Below, one piece after another: positions 34,566 through 43,643 of a DNA stretch of 59,551 bases. The DNA comes from Candidatus Saccharimonadota bacterium (GTDB lineage Bacteria > Patescibacteriota > Saccharimonadia > Saccharimonadales > Saccharimonadaceae). The notes beneath the pieces were generated by a model. It was not told the DNA's origin, ran no database searches, and worked only from the letters and a program-made list of their open reading frames with translations. Location of the stretch: assembly GCA_017406565.1 (NCBI GenBank), contig JAFQYG010000007.1:1-59551 (forward strand), given 5' to 3'. The position numbers were made by a program, and so were the translations under genes. How positions within the stretch are numbered: position 1 is the stretch's first letter; each line of letters begins with the position of its first letter.

Positions 34566-36182
34566 ATGTTAGCAAACGAAAAAATTCTTGTAGGAAAAAG
34601 CGATGAGGGCAAAGAATTGGTAATTTTGCCACAGATGGCGAATCGCCACGGAATTATTACAGGGGCTTCTGGCTCTGGTAAAACTATCACTTTGAAAGTG
34701 ATGGCGGAAAGTTTTTCCGATGCAGGAGTACCGGTATTCTTGGCTGACGTGAAGGGCGATTTGGCGGGTACAGCAGTCAAAGGCGATATTAATGAGAATA
34801 TCCAAAAACGTTTGGATAAGATAAAAGTAAAGGATTTCGAAGCAAAAGCGTTCCCTGTGCGTTTTTGGGATTTGTTCGGTGAAAATGGACATCCTTTGCG
34901 TGCAACCGTGGAATCTATTGGCCCAGAAGTGTTATCAATTATGTTGGGGCTTTCTGAGGCCCAAGAAGGTAATTTGGCAATTGCTTTTGCAATCGCTAAG
35001 GATGAAAATCTTGCTTTGATTGACCTTAAAGATTTGAGGGCGGTTTTACAATATGTGAGCGAAAACAAGGATAAGTTTTCAACCAAATATGGCAACGTAA
35101 CTACTCAAAGTATTGGCGTGATTCAACGATCACTTTTGACCTTGGAAAATCAAGGGGCTGATCATTTCTTTGGTCAACCAGCACTTGATATTAATGATTT
35201 CTTTGCTAAAGAAGGTGAGCGTGGAGTAATTAATATCTTACATGCGGTGACTTTGTTTGAAAGTCCAGACATGTATGCAGCGTTTTTGCTTTGGTTACTT
35301 AGTACTTTATTCTACACTTCGCCAGAAGTTGGCGATTTAGATAAACCGAAGCTGGTCTTCTTCTTTGATGAAGCGCATTTGCTGTTTAATGGTATGCCGA
35401 TGTATCGATTAAAACGTATCACCCAAGTGGTAAAATTAATACGTTCACGCGGAATTGGGCTTTACTTTATTTCACAGAGTCCAACTGATATCCCTGATGA
35501 AATTTTGGCACAATTGGGTAACAGAGTACAGCATTCTTTACGAGCTTATACTCCTTCTGAACAAAAGGCCGTGAAAGCTGCAGCCGGAGCGTTTAGAGTG
35601 AACCCAAAATTTGATACAGAAAAAGCAATCTTGGAACTCGGAACGGGTGAAGCATTGATTTCTTTCCAAGATGAAAAAGGTGCGCCAGAAATAGTCGAAC
35701 GCGCCACTATTTTACCGCCGCAAAGTTTGATGGGGGCAATTGACGGAATCACGCGCAACAAAGTAATTAATTCTAGTGCGCTTTGTGGTAAGTACGATGA
35801 AGTCATCGATGCAGAATCTGCAGCTGAAGTATTACAGCAAATGGCCGATACGAAGGCGGCCGAAGAAAATGCTAGGGTAGAGGCTGAAGCAGCAGAAAAA
35901 CAGAAGATTGCGGCAGAGAAAGCAGCAGAAAAAGCTGCGGATGAACAAGCAAAATTAGCTGAAAAAGAACGTATTGCTGCACAAAAGGCAGCGGAAAAAG
36001 CGGAGGCTGAGCGAATTAAAGCTGAAGAAAGACGACGAATCGCGGCAGAAAAAGAGGCTAAAAAAGCTAAGGAAAAGGCGCAAAAAACAAAAGATAGATT
36101 AATCGGTAATATTGCAGGTTCGGTTGGAAGCACGTTGGGACGTAAAATTACTGATAAGATTTTTAAGGATATTTTTAAATAA
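34566..36182 (+). CDS. HerA-like / DUF853 (YjgR-type) ATPase
   Basis: 538 residues. Walker A GASGSGKT near residue 37, VFLADVKGDLAG, Walker B VFFFDEAHLLFNG and the RSRGIGLYFISQSPTDIPDEIL segment identify a HerA/FtsK-superfamily ATPase of the DUF853 type. The last about 130 residues form an Ala/Glu/Lys coiled coil (AAEKAAEKAADEQAKLAEKE), then a hydrophobic-poor end. Such proteins are hexameric; physiological role unresolved. AAAGGAG precedes the ATG and TAAAAT lies about 20 bases upstream. The glycosyltransferase gene starts three bases after its stop. Confidence 0.85.
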   Translation: MLANEKILVGKSDEGKELVILPQMANRHGIITGASGSGKTITLKVMAESFSDAGVPVFLADVKGDLAGTAVKGDINENIQKRLDKIKVKDFEAKAFPVRFWDLFGENGHPLRATVESIGPEVLSIMLGLSEAQEGNLAIAFAIAKDENLALIDLKDLRAVLQYVSENKDKFSTKYGNVTTQSIGVIQRSLLTLENQGADHFFGQPALDINDFFAKEGERGVINILHAVTLFESPDMYAAFLLWLLSTLFYTSPEVGDLDKPKLVFFFDEAHLLFNGMPMYRLKRITQVVKLIRSRGIGLYFISQSPTDIPDEILAQLGNRVQHSLRAYTPSEQKAVKAAAGAFRVNPKFDTEKAILELGTGEALISFQDEKGAPEIVERATILPPQSLMGAIDGITRNKVINSSALCGKYDEVIDAESAAEVLQQMADTKAAEENARVEAEAAEKQKIAAEKAAEKAADEQAKLAEKERIAAQKAAEKAEAERIKAEERRRIAAEKEAKKAKEKAQKTKDRLIGNIAGSVGSTLGRKITDKIFKDIFK

Positions 36183-36185
36183 TCC

Positions 36186-37115
36186 ATGAAGCTATCAATA
36201 ATTATTCCTGTATATAATTCAAGCAAGTATCTAGAAAGATGCATTGATTCTGTGCTTGATTCCTTAGGCACAATTAATGGTGAAATACTGCTGGTCGATA
36301 ATTATTCAACCGATGATTCCCTATCTCTTTTAAAAAAATATGCAAAAAAATATCCAAAAATTATCTCTGTTTTTCGTTGTAAAACTAAGGGCGCGGCAGC
36401 GGTGAGAAATTATGGTTTTAAAAAATCACAGGGTAGGTATGTTTGGTTTATTGATGCAGATGATTATATTACTACTGATGCGATTCCTAAATTATTAAAA
36501 ACTGCTGACGATAACGATGCTGATATCGTAATGATGGGAGCAGAGAGAATATACGGCAACGAAGATAGAAATTATCTATCCCCTGTTTCACCAGATGAGC
36601 CTAACTATAAGAGTCGTTTCGTAAGATATGGGATGGGGCCGTGGCAGGTGTTAGTTAGACGAGAATGGTGGCAGAGGTGTGGTTTTTCTTTTAAGGAAGG
36701 ATTTATCCATGAAGATATGGAAATGATGTCTTCTTTAATTCTTTTTACCGACAATTTTGCCTGCGTGGATGAGCCTCTTTATTATTATTGTCAAAATACT
36801 GGTTCGGTATTGCATAATAGAAAATTCAATAAACATATTTTTGATATTTTCCCAGCGCTCGAGGGTCTATATCAAAGATTCAAAGATGCTGGAGCAGAAA
36901 AAGAATACCATGATGAGCTAGAATGGTTCTTTATCTGGAATTTGTTAATAGACTCTGCTAAAGATTTTGCACAGTTTCCTGAGGGGCGCGTCGGTTTTGC
37001 GAGGTCACGCGAAATGTTAAAACGTTATTTCCCTGATTGGCGAAAAAACCAATTTCTTAAGACAAAACCATTAAAACTCAGAGTCCGGGTGAGGATGAAT
37101 TATTATACAAAGTAA
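36186..37115 (+). CDS. Family 2 glycosyltransferase
   Basis: 309 residues. GT-A fold start MKLSIIIPVYNSSKYLERCIDSV, LVDNYSTDDSL, then the metal-binding DxD as WFIDADDYI and a later FIHEDMEMM that places the catalytic base. It transfers sugars from nucleotide-sugar donors, here probably to surface glycans or teichoic-type polymers. No transmembrane helix. It follows the HerA-like ATPase by three bases, though a functional link is not obvious. Confidence 0.88.
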   Translation: MKLSIIIPVYNSSKYLERCIDSVLDSLGTINGEILLVDNYSTDDSLSLLKKYAKKYPKIISVFRCKTKGAAAVRNYGFKKSQGRYVWFIDADDYITTDAIPKLLKTADDNDADIVMMGAERIYGNEDRNYLSPVSPDEPNYKSRFVRYGMGPWQVLVRREWWQRCGFSFKEGFIHEDMEMMSSLILFTDNFACVDEPLYYYCQNTGSVLHNRKFNKHIFDIFPALEGLYQRFKDAGAEKEYHDELEWFFIWNLLIDSAKDFAQFPEGRVGFARSREMLKRYFPDWRKNQFLKTKPLKLRVRVRMNYYTK

Positions 37116-37116
37116 T

Positions 37117-38826
37117 TTATTTCTTGTTTTGTTCTTCTTTTTCGAGTTCGCGGAAAGCAACTTTGCCTACTTTGGTTTGTGGTAATTTATCGCGAAATTC
37201 ATAGGCGGCAGGAAGAGCATAGATTGGAATATTGCGTTCAAGTAATTCCCTGATTTCACGTTCTAGACGTTTCCCTGGTCGATAACCCGGCTTTAATACG
37301 ATGAAGGCTTTTGGTACTTGACCTTTATAGTGATGATCTATACCAATGACTGTGGAAGTAAGAACAGCTTCATGAGAGTTGATAATTGACTCAAGATGAG
37401 TAGGATAGATATTGTAACCAGACGAAATGATGATGCGTTTTAAACGCTGAGCAAAATAGACTAAACCATCTTCACCTATATAGCCGATATCGCCAGTATG
37501 AAGCCAAACCTTACCATCGTCATGAAGACGAATAGCTTGGGCGGTTTCAGCATCGTCACCAAGATACCCCATCATAACAAGTGGGCCAGCGATACAGATT
37601 TCGCCTTCACCGCCAGTAGGAAGTTCTTTAAAGGTGTCATTTTTGATGATTTTAAAGTCAGTATCTGGGAATGGCACACCAATGATGCCGTCATTGAAAG
37701 TAGATTCTGGAGAGAGACAAACAGCGCCAGAACCTTCAGTTAGACCATAGCCAACACGAATTTTAGCATCAGAACCATGGCTCTTAAGGAATTCGTTAAC
37801 TTTGTCTCTTAGAGTCTGATTGAGGGCGTCGCCACCACAAATGACTGCTGTAACAGATTTTAAGTCATCATATTTTAATTTAGTGTTGATTAGAGCTTCG
37901 AACAAAGTCGGCACGCCAACGATAAAATTGGGCTCATTTTTTCTAATAATCTCTGCAAATTGCTTGTGTGAGAAGGCTGGAATAAGAATACAGCCCATAC
38001 CTTTGCAGAGAGGAGTATGAATACAAATACCTAAACCAAAACAATGGAAGATTGGTAAAATTGAAAGCACGGTGGCCCCTGGGACGATTTGACGTATCAT
38101 AGTGCCATCGCAGATGGATTCTGCGTTGATATTGCGGTTTGAGAGCAAAACAGCCTTAGGAGCGCCTGTAGTGCCACCAGAATACATAATAACTGCAGGA
38201 TCATCACCACTACGTTCTTCGTGATAATTGCCCTGGTAAAAATAAGAATTGGCAATAAAATCTTCCCAAAGAACAACACGACTGTCGTTAGAAGGGAGGC
38301 GAACCTTTTTAACGTGAAGAGTATTGTAGAGTTTTTTCTTGAGAAATCCAAGACCGTCAGATGGACGGACTACGATAATACGCTCTAGTTGCGCTGTATC
38401 ACGAAGACGGTATACCTTATCAAAGACAGCATCGATAACAAGAACATATTTGGATTCGGCAACTTTGATATAGTATTCTAGCTCTTTTTCTGATGACAGT
38501 GGGTGAACCATGTTGCAGATAGCGCCAACCATATTAACAGCGTACACCATAGTGATTCCCTCTGGGGTATTTGGCATACAGATAGTTACTCTATCACCTT
38601 CTTTTACGCCATAATTCTTAAGGGCGCGAGCTGTTTTTTCAATTTTTTTAACAAAATTTTTATAGGTAACCTTGTGACCGTAGTAAGTATAGGCGGTATT
38701 ATCAGGCCATTTTTCGGCAGATTGCATAACCATGTCGACCATGGAACAATCTGGATATTCAATATGTGTGGGTATACCCTCTTCCTCATAGAATTCGGAC
38801 CAAGGGCTCTTATTACTTTTTTTCAC
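37117..38826 (-). CDS. Acyl-CoA synthetase / AMP-binding enzyme
   Basis: 569 residues, a full-length ANL enzyme. P-loop-like MYSGGTTGAPKAVLLSNRN, the A5 region RVGYGLTEGSGAVCLSP, GEICIAGPLVMMGYLGD, WLHTGDIGYIGEDGLVYFAQRLKRIIISSGYNIYP and the catalytic Lys in LPQTKVGKVAFREL. It activates a carboxylic acid, probably a fatty acid, as acyl-AMP and then acyl-CoA. De novo fatty acid synthesis is usually absent in Saccharibacteria, so scavenging of host-derived fatty acids is a reasonable inference. Convergent with the glycosyltransferase. Confidence 0.88.
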   Translation of the reverse strand: MKKSNKSPWSEFYEEEGIPTHIEYPDCSMVDMVMQSAEKWPDNTAYTYYGHKVTYKNFVKKIEKTARALKNYGVKEGDRVTICMPNTPEGITMVYAVNMVGAICNMVHPLSSEKELEYYIKVAESKYVLVIDAVFDKVYRLRDTAQLERIIVVRPSDGLGFLKKKLYNTLHVKKVRLPSNDSRVVLWEDFIANSYFYQGNYHEERSGDDPAVIMYSGGTTGAPKAVLLSNRNINAESICDGTMIRQIVPGATVLSILPIFHCFGLGICIHTPLCKGMGCILIPAFSHKQFAEIIRKNEPNFIVGVPTLFEALINTKLKYDDLKSVTAVICGGDALNQTLRDKVNEFLKSHGSDAKIRVGYGLTEGSGAVCLSPESTFNDGIIGVPFPDTDFKIIKNDTFKELPTGGEGEICIAGPLVMMGYLGDDAETAQAIRLHDDGKVWLHTGDIGYIGEDGLVYFAQRLKRIIISSGYNIYPTHLESIINSHEAVLTSTVIGIDHHYKGQVPKAFIVLKPGYRPGKRLEREIRELLERNIPIYALPAAYEFRDKLPQTKVGKVAFRELEKEEQNKK

Positions 38827-38875
38827 TAAAAACTCCTTATGATAATTGTATCATATTTGAGTCTTTTGGTGAAGT

Positions 38876-41800
38876 CTAGCGTTGTTCAGGGGCAACGTTT
38901 TCACGGAGCCATACTCTGAGAGCTTGGCCGACGGTTGAATTACCCAGGCTAAGTTCGTATTGGAGAACATCGCGTTTGGTGTCTTCATCTAGAGAGTCCC
39001 ACCAATCGTTAATACGTAAATCATTTTCTTCATTTATGCCGGTTTCGTCTGTCATGATCCGAACTCCTTCTTCGCCTACCCTATCGCCAAATTCTTCGGC
39101 GATAAAGCCAGCTAGAGTGTTGGTTTCGGGAGTTGCATTATTTCCTTCGGCTTCTTCTGGGTTGATTCCACGTTCTTCAGCGATTCGCTTTGCAGCTTCT
39201 AATTGATCATTGATTGCTCCACCAGAAATTTCGGTAGATGTAGGTTCAACTGATTCGGGCGTATCAGATGGGTTGTTGATGCCCCTCTCTTCAGCGATTC
39301 GCTTTGCAGCTTCTAATTGATCATTGATTGCCCCACCAGAAATTTCGGTAGATGTAGGTTCAACTGATTCGGGCGTATCAGATGGGTTGTTGATACCCCT
39401 CTCTTCAGCGATTCGCTTTGCAGCTTCTAATTGATCATTGATTGCCCCACCAGAAATTTCGGTAGATGTAGGTTCAACTGATTCGGGCGGTGTTACTGGT
39501 TCCGCATTTTGAGGTGGTGTTTCAGGGGATGGAGTGGTTGGCTCTGTCTCTTGAGTAGGAGAATCTACCTCTATACGAGAACGCTCTGCACCGACTCCAC
39601 CAATTACTCCGCCAATAGCACCAGCACCAGCCGTTGCAGTAGCACGTGCGATAAAATTCATAAAGGCATTCGGTACGTAGTCGGTTACTGTTCTAGTGAT
39701 GGTATCGTAAATTGGTCCACCAGGTGTAATATGTGATGGGATGAGTCCTTGCCTGGCCCACTCTTCGGCAACTTCCCTCATATAGCTTTGTGCCACATCT
39801 GGCCATTCACTAATTGGCCCTGGATAGGTATGAGCAAAATCACCAACTTGGCCATTATAGCCCGCTGTTATACTATTGCTTCCTGGTACCATACTATATT
39901 TTGCGTCGATGTTATGCGCAATGTCGAGAGCCTGTTGTAAGTCATCTGGGTTACCGCCCATTTGAGTGAAACTGTCATACATGCCGCCGCCCCTTGCGAC
40001 ATCGACGTTATCGTAAAGATCTATCTCGACTTTATCTGGTTCGGTACCAACGCGTACTTTATCAGTAACTTCATGAGTATCGACGTTGTTAATTTGGACT
40101 CCGCTCATGAGACCACCAAGAGCAGCACCAATACCGGCTGATAAGGCTGTACGCTTACGATTACTGCTTAAATCTTGATCTTTGGCATCAGAATATTGCT
40201 CAAGTAGCCAATTAGCGACATTAGATGTATCAGCGTCTTGACTATCTATGCTTTCTAACTGAGCCTTAATTTCTTCTTCACTAACAAACCCGCGTACAGC
40301 GCTATTTTTGGAGTTTTGACGTGACATTAAGCCACCCATTAGAGCGCCTTTACCAGCACCTAATGCCACACCGCCAGCAGTATAACTGAGACCGACAGAC
40401 ATGGTGCCGGCAGCAATACCTGTAGCAAGACCAACGCCTGTAAATGCAAGACCAGCAGCTGCAGCTGCAATTAGAGCACCTTTAAGAACTTTATTATTAA
40501 TAACTTTGTTTACGAATTTACGACAAATAGTACCATTATCCAAAGCATCAATAGTAGCATCTTCTAGTTTTGCTGCTTCTTCAAGATAGTTGTTTAAGAA
40601 TTCTGCGTTGACATTGGCTTCTAATTCTTTAATCATATCGCCATATTCAGCGCGAAGTGTCTTTTCAGCTTCTTCGTTAAGACGAGCTTTTTCGGCATCG
40701 ACTTCTTCTTGAGTTTTAGTCGTATTATTTGGATCTCCACCGACAAATTCAAGAAGTTGAGTCTGAATTTGTTGATTCAACTCATCGACTCTTTCTTGGA
40801 GTTTTCCAGATAATTCGCTTTTGCCAGCGTTAAATGTAGCTTCGGATTTTAACTTCAAAGATTCATCTAACAGCTTAGCATATTCGTCTCTAACTCTGAT
40901 GAAATCAGCACGATTTTTAGCTCCAACGATAATTCGGCGATTCTTAGCATATAGTTCAGCTAATTCTGGTAACATTTTATCTATTTTATCTTCAACTTCT
41001 TTGAGACGCTCGGCTTTATCTTCATCGATGGTGTCTTCGATATTCTTAAGTGTGCCTTCGCCGAGATCAACTTTGTTACCGTTTTCTTCTGTTTCTTCAG
41101 AATCTGTAGCTTCCTTGTCACCATCATCTGAGGCTTCGGCAACTTCCGCATCTGTATCTTTAACTAGAGCTTCAGCAGCTTCTGAAATATCGCCTTCATC
41201 TGGTTCTACGATATATTCTATATCAATTCCGTCTGATTCCTCGTTGTTTTCTGCAGTATTGCCATCTTCTGGCGTTTCGTCGTCTTTTGAGGGATCAACT
41301 GCTTCTGAAGCTTCTGATTTGCTATTTTGCCCACTGGCGTTGCGCTTGTAAATAGTCCAGTTTTCAATGGGTTCGTCATAGCCTTCATCAACACCATATG
41401 TTTCAGCATAATAATTCTCACCGGGCCAATCTTCGCCAGTGAGGCGCTTAAATTCGGCTTCTTTCGAAGCGCCCGAGGCAATTTGAAATCTGGCGAATAC
41501 TTCGCCTTTATCAATGGTTTCTGGTCGGGTTTCCAACGAAGAATTTGAAGTCGGAGTTTCGGTAGGATAAGCCCTTTCGCGTACTTCTTTGCGGTATTGT
41601 TCGGCTTTTTCTTCTGTAATGCGGCCACTTCTTAACATGTCATCAATATTGAGGAGATCGTTTTCGAGTTGTCGTTGAGCGGGATCGTCAATTTTTTCTT
41701 TATCTCCAATTGGTGAGTCTCCGTTCATCGCTATCTCTACAGCAGTACGAAGTTTGGCCATTTTTTCTTCTTCACCAGAAGAAGCGTCGGCTGCTTCAGT

Positions 41801-42013
41801 ATTTTTGGCGTTTTCATAAGCTTCTTCTGCTTTTCTGCGGTATTCTAAGGCTTTTTCTGGAGAAATAGTGCCAAATCTTGCCGCATTATCGATTTCAAGA
41901 AGTTTATCATCAAGTGAATCTTTGGAAGCATCATATCCAGAAAGGATATCCCATTTATTAGGGTCGTGACTATTTTGTTCGTTTGAGTTTGATATTTTTT
42001 CGCTTGGATTCAT
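38876..42013 (-). CDS. 1045-residue acidic membrane protein with three identical 38-residue repeats
   Basis: Two degenerate N-terminal repeats (residues about 35-70 and 110-150, pattern D.LL.ID...R.G.I...KA..YR.....AY) are followed by a long acidic stretch (200-330) and coiled coil (330-490). A Gly/Ala-rich hydrophobic region (about 510-570) may be two or more membrane segments; another such region is at 770-800. Residues about 850-955 hold three copies of PESVEPTSTEISGGAINDQL plus 18 more residues. The C-terminus is again acidic. Not recognised. It directly follows the DUF5663 gene at 42016, and its size and composition suggest a surface or envelope scaffold. Confidence 0.6.
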   Translation of the reverse strand: MNPSEKISNSNEQNSHDPNKWDILSGYDASKDSLDDKLLEIDNAARFGTISPEKALEYRRKAEEAYENAKNTEAADASSGEEEKMAKLRTAVEIAMNGDSPIGDKEKIDDPAQRQLENDLLNIDDMLRSGRITEEKAEQYRKEVRERAYPTETPTSNSSLETRPETIDKGEVFARFQIASGASKEAEFKRLTGEDWPGENYYAETYGVDEGYDEPIENWTIYKRNASGQNSKSEASEAVDPSKDDETPEDGNTAENNEESDGIDIEYIVEPDEGDISEAAEALVKDTDAEVAEASDDGDKEATDSEETEENGNKVDLGEGTLKNIEDTIDEDKAERLKEVEDKIDKMLPELAELYAKNRRIIVGAKNRADFIRVRDEYAKLLDESLKLKSEATFNAGKSELSGKLQERVDELNQQIQTQLLEFVGGDPNNTTKTQEEVDAEKARLNEEAEKTLRAEYGDMIKELEANVNAEFLNNYLEEAAKLEDATIDALDNGTICRKFVNKVINNKVLKGALIAAAAAGLAFTGVGLATGIAAGTMSVGLSYTAGGVALGAGKGALMGGLMSRQNSKNSAVRGFVSEEEIKAQLESIDSQDADTSNVANWLLEQYSDAKDQDLSSNRKRTALSAGIGAALGGLMSGVQINNVDTHEVTDKVRVGTEPDKVEIDLYDNVDVARGGGMYDSFTQMGGNPDDLQQALDIAHNIDAKYSMVPGSNSITAGYNGQVGDFAHTYPGPISEWPDVAQSYMREVAEEWARQGLIPSHITPGGPIYDTITRTVTDYVPNAFMNFIARATATAGAGAIGGVIGGVGAERSRIEVDSPTQETEPTTPSPETPPQNAEPVTPPESVEPTSTEISGGAINDQLEAAKRIAEERGINNPSDTPESVEPTSTEISGGAINDQLEAAKRIAEERGINNPSDTPESVEPTSTEISGGAINDQLEAAKRIAEERGINPEEAEGNNATPETNTLAGFIAEEFGDRVGEEGVRIMTDETGINEENDLRINDWWDSLDEDTKRDVLQYELSLGNSTVGQALRVWLRENVAPEQR
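39161..39487 (-). repeat. Three tandem 114-bp coding repeats
   Basis: Units at 39487-39374, 39373-39260 and 39259-39161 (the last slightly shortened). They are nearly identical at the DNA level, with only a few third-position changes, so the expansion is recent. Each encodes 38 residues, PESVEPTSTEISGGAINDQL, then EAAKRIAEERGINNPSDT. Copy number probably varies between strains. Confidence 0.9.
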
Positions 42014-42015
42014 TT

Positions 42016-42315
42016 TTACCCCACTACTGCTGCTTTATGTTGCATAATATCATCTTTGATTTCAGCGAGGACTTCGGTAACAATTTCTTGAAAATTTGGA
42101 ATATTAGTGTTGAGCCAGTTAGCAGCTTCTTGTTCATCGGTGATACTACCAAATTGTTCGGCTTGCTCGTCGGTAACAATATCTGATAATCTGGTAATTA
42201 ACTTTTTTTCTGCAAGGTTTTCGATGCCAGCAATTAGTTTAGCTTTGACATCTTCGGGAGCATTATTAATTCCGATTGCGGTCAGGAATTCTGCATTATT
42301 TGCTATGTCGAACAT
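42016..42315 (-). CDS. DUF5663-like protein, second copy
   Basis: 99 residues, the same length as the member at 23535-23834, with matching order: AEFLTAIGINNAPEDVKAKL, LSDIVTDEQAEQFGSI and NWLNTNIPNFQEIVTEV. It lacks the conserved RxGERIS piece. The gene starts an operon with the 1045-residue protein, separated by two bases. AAGGAG precedes the ATG and a strong promoter lies at 42359-42387. Confidence 0.65.
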   Translation of the reverse strand: MFDIANNAEFLTAIGINNAPEDVKAKLIAGIENLAEKKLITRLSDIVTDEQAEQFGSITDEQEAANWLNTNIPNFQEIVTEVLAEIKDDIMQHKAAVVG

Positions 42316-42358
42316 TTAGTTTCTCCTTTTTTAATTTGTATGACACTTTCTATTTTTA

Positions 42359-42387
42359 ATGATAATGCTTATCTTTAATCTTGTCAA
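42359..42387 (-). promoter_or_regulatory. Promoter of the DUF5663-1045 aa operon
   Basis: On the minus strand TTGACA (42387-42382), a 17-base spacer and TATCAT (42364-42359), about 45 bases before the ATG at 42315. Confidence 0.7.
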
Positions 42388-42399
42388 TAGTATGAACAT

Positions 42400-42430
42400 A
42401 AAAAATAGCCCTGCTAAAAGGGCTATTTTT
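42400..42430 (-). terminator. rpsA terminator
   Basis: AAAATAGCCC-TGCTAAAA-GGGCTATTTTT: 10-bp stem with A and T tracts on both sides, just after the rpsA stop at 42440. Likely active on both strands. Confidence 0.85.
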
Positions 42431-42439
42431 AATTATTAG

Positions 42440-43507
42440 TTATTTAGTGATAGATAAAGAAATCTTGCGATTGTCTTTGTCGATATCGAGTACCTTGAAG
42501 TTTTTACGTTCGTTTAAGGTAAAGATTTTCTCTGGATCGACGTCGGAACCTTCACCAAGTTCAGAGACGTGCACTAGAGCCTCCACTGCTGGGCTAATTT
42601 GGACGAAAGCGCCAAATGGAGTAATCCTAGTGATAGTTCCCTCGACTTTAGAACCCTTCTTTAGATTCTCTACTTCAGAAAGCCAAGGATCTTCGACTAA
42701 TTGTTTCATCGAGAGTGACAAACGTTCCTTGTCAATAGCAATGATTTTGGCTTCAACTGTGTCGCCAACTTTAACGTAATCAGATGGATTGTTGACACGT
42801 TCCCAGGATATTTCTGAGATATGAATGAGACCTTCGATGCCATCAACATTAACAAAGACACCAAAATCTACTACACCGGTGACTACGCCTTTAACTACGT
42901 CACCAATTTTGAGTTCAGCAAAGCGTTCAGCGAGACCGTCTTTGATAGCTTCTTTCTCAGAGAAAATAAGCTTGTTCTCACGCTTGCTAGCATCCAAAAT
43001 GCGTACTTTCATTGGTTTACCTACTAGAGAGTTGAGGCGTTGTAATATTTCATCTTTGTCTGATGAGCCAACGCGTGGATAATGCTCAGCTGATAGTTGT
43101 GAAACCGGCATGAACCCGCGGATGCCTTCGTATTCTACTAGTAGACCACCTCTATTAGCATCAAATGGAGTGATCTCAACGATTTCTCCCGCTTCGAGTT
43201 TAGCAGTGATTTCATCCCAGCCTTTATCTTTGACGGCTTTTCTGAGAGAGAGTAAAACATACCCGTCTTTCATCTCAGATTCGATTACTGAGGTAGTGAC
43301 TTCGTCACCGACGTTCAGATTACGTGCGAAAGAAGCTTCGCGACGTGGAACCAAACCGACGCCTTGGGCACCGAGATCAATTAGTATTTCGTGTTTTTTG
43401 ACAGACAATACCGTACCTTTTACGGTGTCACCTGTATTGACTTTTTTGAATGCATCTCCGTTTTCCTCTAGGAGTGCATCCATAGTTAGTTTTGTGGCTT
43501 TTGCCAT
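42440..43507 (-). CDS. rpsA: Ribosomal protein S1
   Basis: 355 residues from the ATG at 43507 (MAKATKLTMDALLEEN); the earlier ATG at 43540 lies inside the leader hairpin. Four S1 OB-fold repeats at about 20-90, 105-175, 190-265 and 275-350, against six in E. coli, a short form common outside Proteobacteria. Repeat 3 shows the typical DFGVFVNVDGIEGLIHISEISWERV. S1 brings mRNA to the 30S subunit, of interest since many genes here look leaderless and leaderless mRNAs need little or no S1. GGAAGG lies about 13 bases upstream. An unusual leader hairpin is described separately. Confidence 0.92.
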   Translation of the reverse strand: MAKATKLTMDALLEENGDAFKKVNTGDTVKGTVLSVKKHEILIDLGAQGVGLVPRREASFARNLNVGDEVTTSVIESEMKDGYVLLSLRKAVKDKGWDEITAKLEAGEIVEITPFDANRGGLLVEYEGIRGFMPVSQLSAEHYPRVGSSDKDEILQRLNSLVGKPMKVRILDASKRENKLIFSEKEAIKDGLAERFAELKIGDVVKGVVTGVVDFGVFVNVDGIEGLIHISEISWERVNNPSDYVKVGDTVEAKIIAIDKERLSLSMKQLVEDPWLSEVENLKKGSKVEGTITRITPFGAFVQISPAVEALVHVSELGEGSDVDPEKIFTLNERKNFKVLDIDKDNRKISLSITK

Positions 43508-43526
43508 AGTAAATAATATTCCTTCC

Positions 43527-43602
43527 TTAGGCCCATTCATAGATTTCTCGACAATTCCATCACTTCTCGATGGATATCGGGATAGCTATGAATGAGCCTA
43601 AA
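43527..43602 (-). promoter_or_regulatory. Long leader hairpin of rpsA mRNA
   Basis: In the rpsA 5' leader, TTAGGCTCATTCATAG (43602-43586 region) pairs with CTATGAATGGGCCTAA (43542-43527) and an inner CCCGATATCCATC pairs with GATGGAATTGTCGAG, around a seven-base loop. Overall a near-continuous stem of about 30 bp with a few mismatches. The ribosome-binding site GGAAGG begins right after the stem. S1 is known to repress its own translation in E. coli through leader structure, so this is a candidate autoregulatory element, or an RNase III-type site. Confidence 0.6.
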
Positions 43603-43611
43603 CTATTGATA

Positions 43612-43640
43612 ATTATAGCAAAAAAGTATGATATAATCAA
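43612..43640 (-). promoter_or_regulatory. rpsA promoter, overlapping a divergent promoter
   Basis: Minus strand: TTGATT (43640-43635), 17-base spacer, TATAAT (43617-43612), with initiation predicted just before the leader hairpin. The plus-strand TATAAT of the ROK gene lies at 43632-43637, inside the same interval, so the two promoters overlap and could compete. Confidence 0.7.
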
Positions 43641-43643
43641 GAT

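Noticed and set aside
34508-36271. Long ORFs antisense to the HerA-like ATPase
   Set aside because: Shadows of the Ala/Glu/Lys-rich coding sequence; no start signals.
39161-39487. Tandem repeats as a CRISPR array
   Set aside because: Units are contiguous 114-bp in-frame coding repeats with no spacers and no cas genes.
40821-41351. 176-codon ORF opposite the 1045-residue protein gene
   Set aside because: Ser-rich antisense shadow created by the acidic coding strand.
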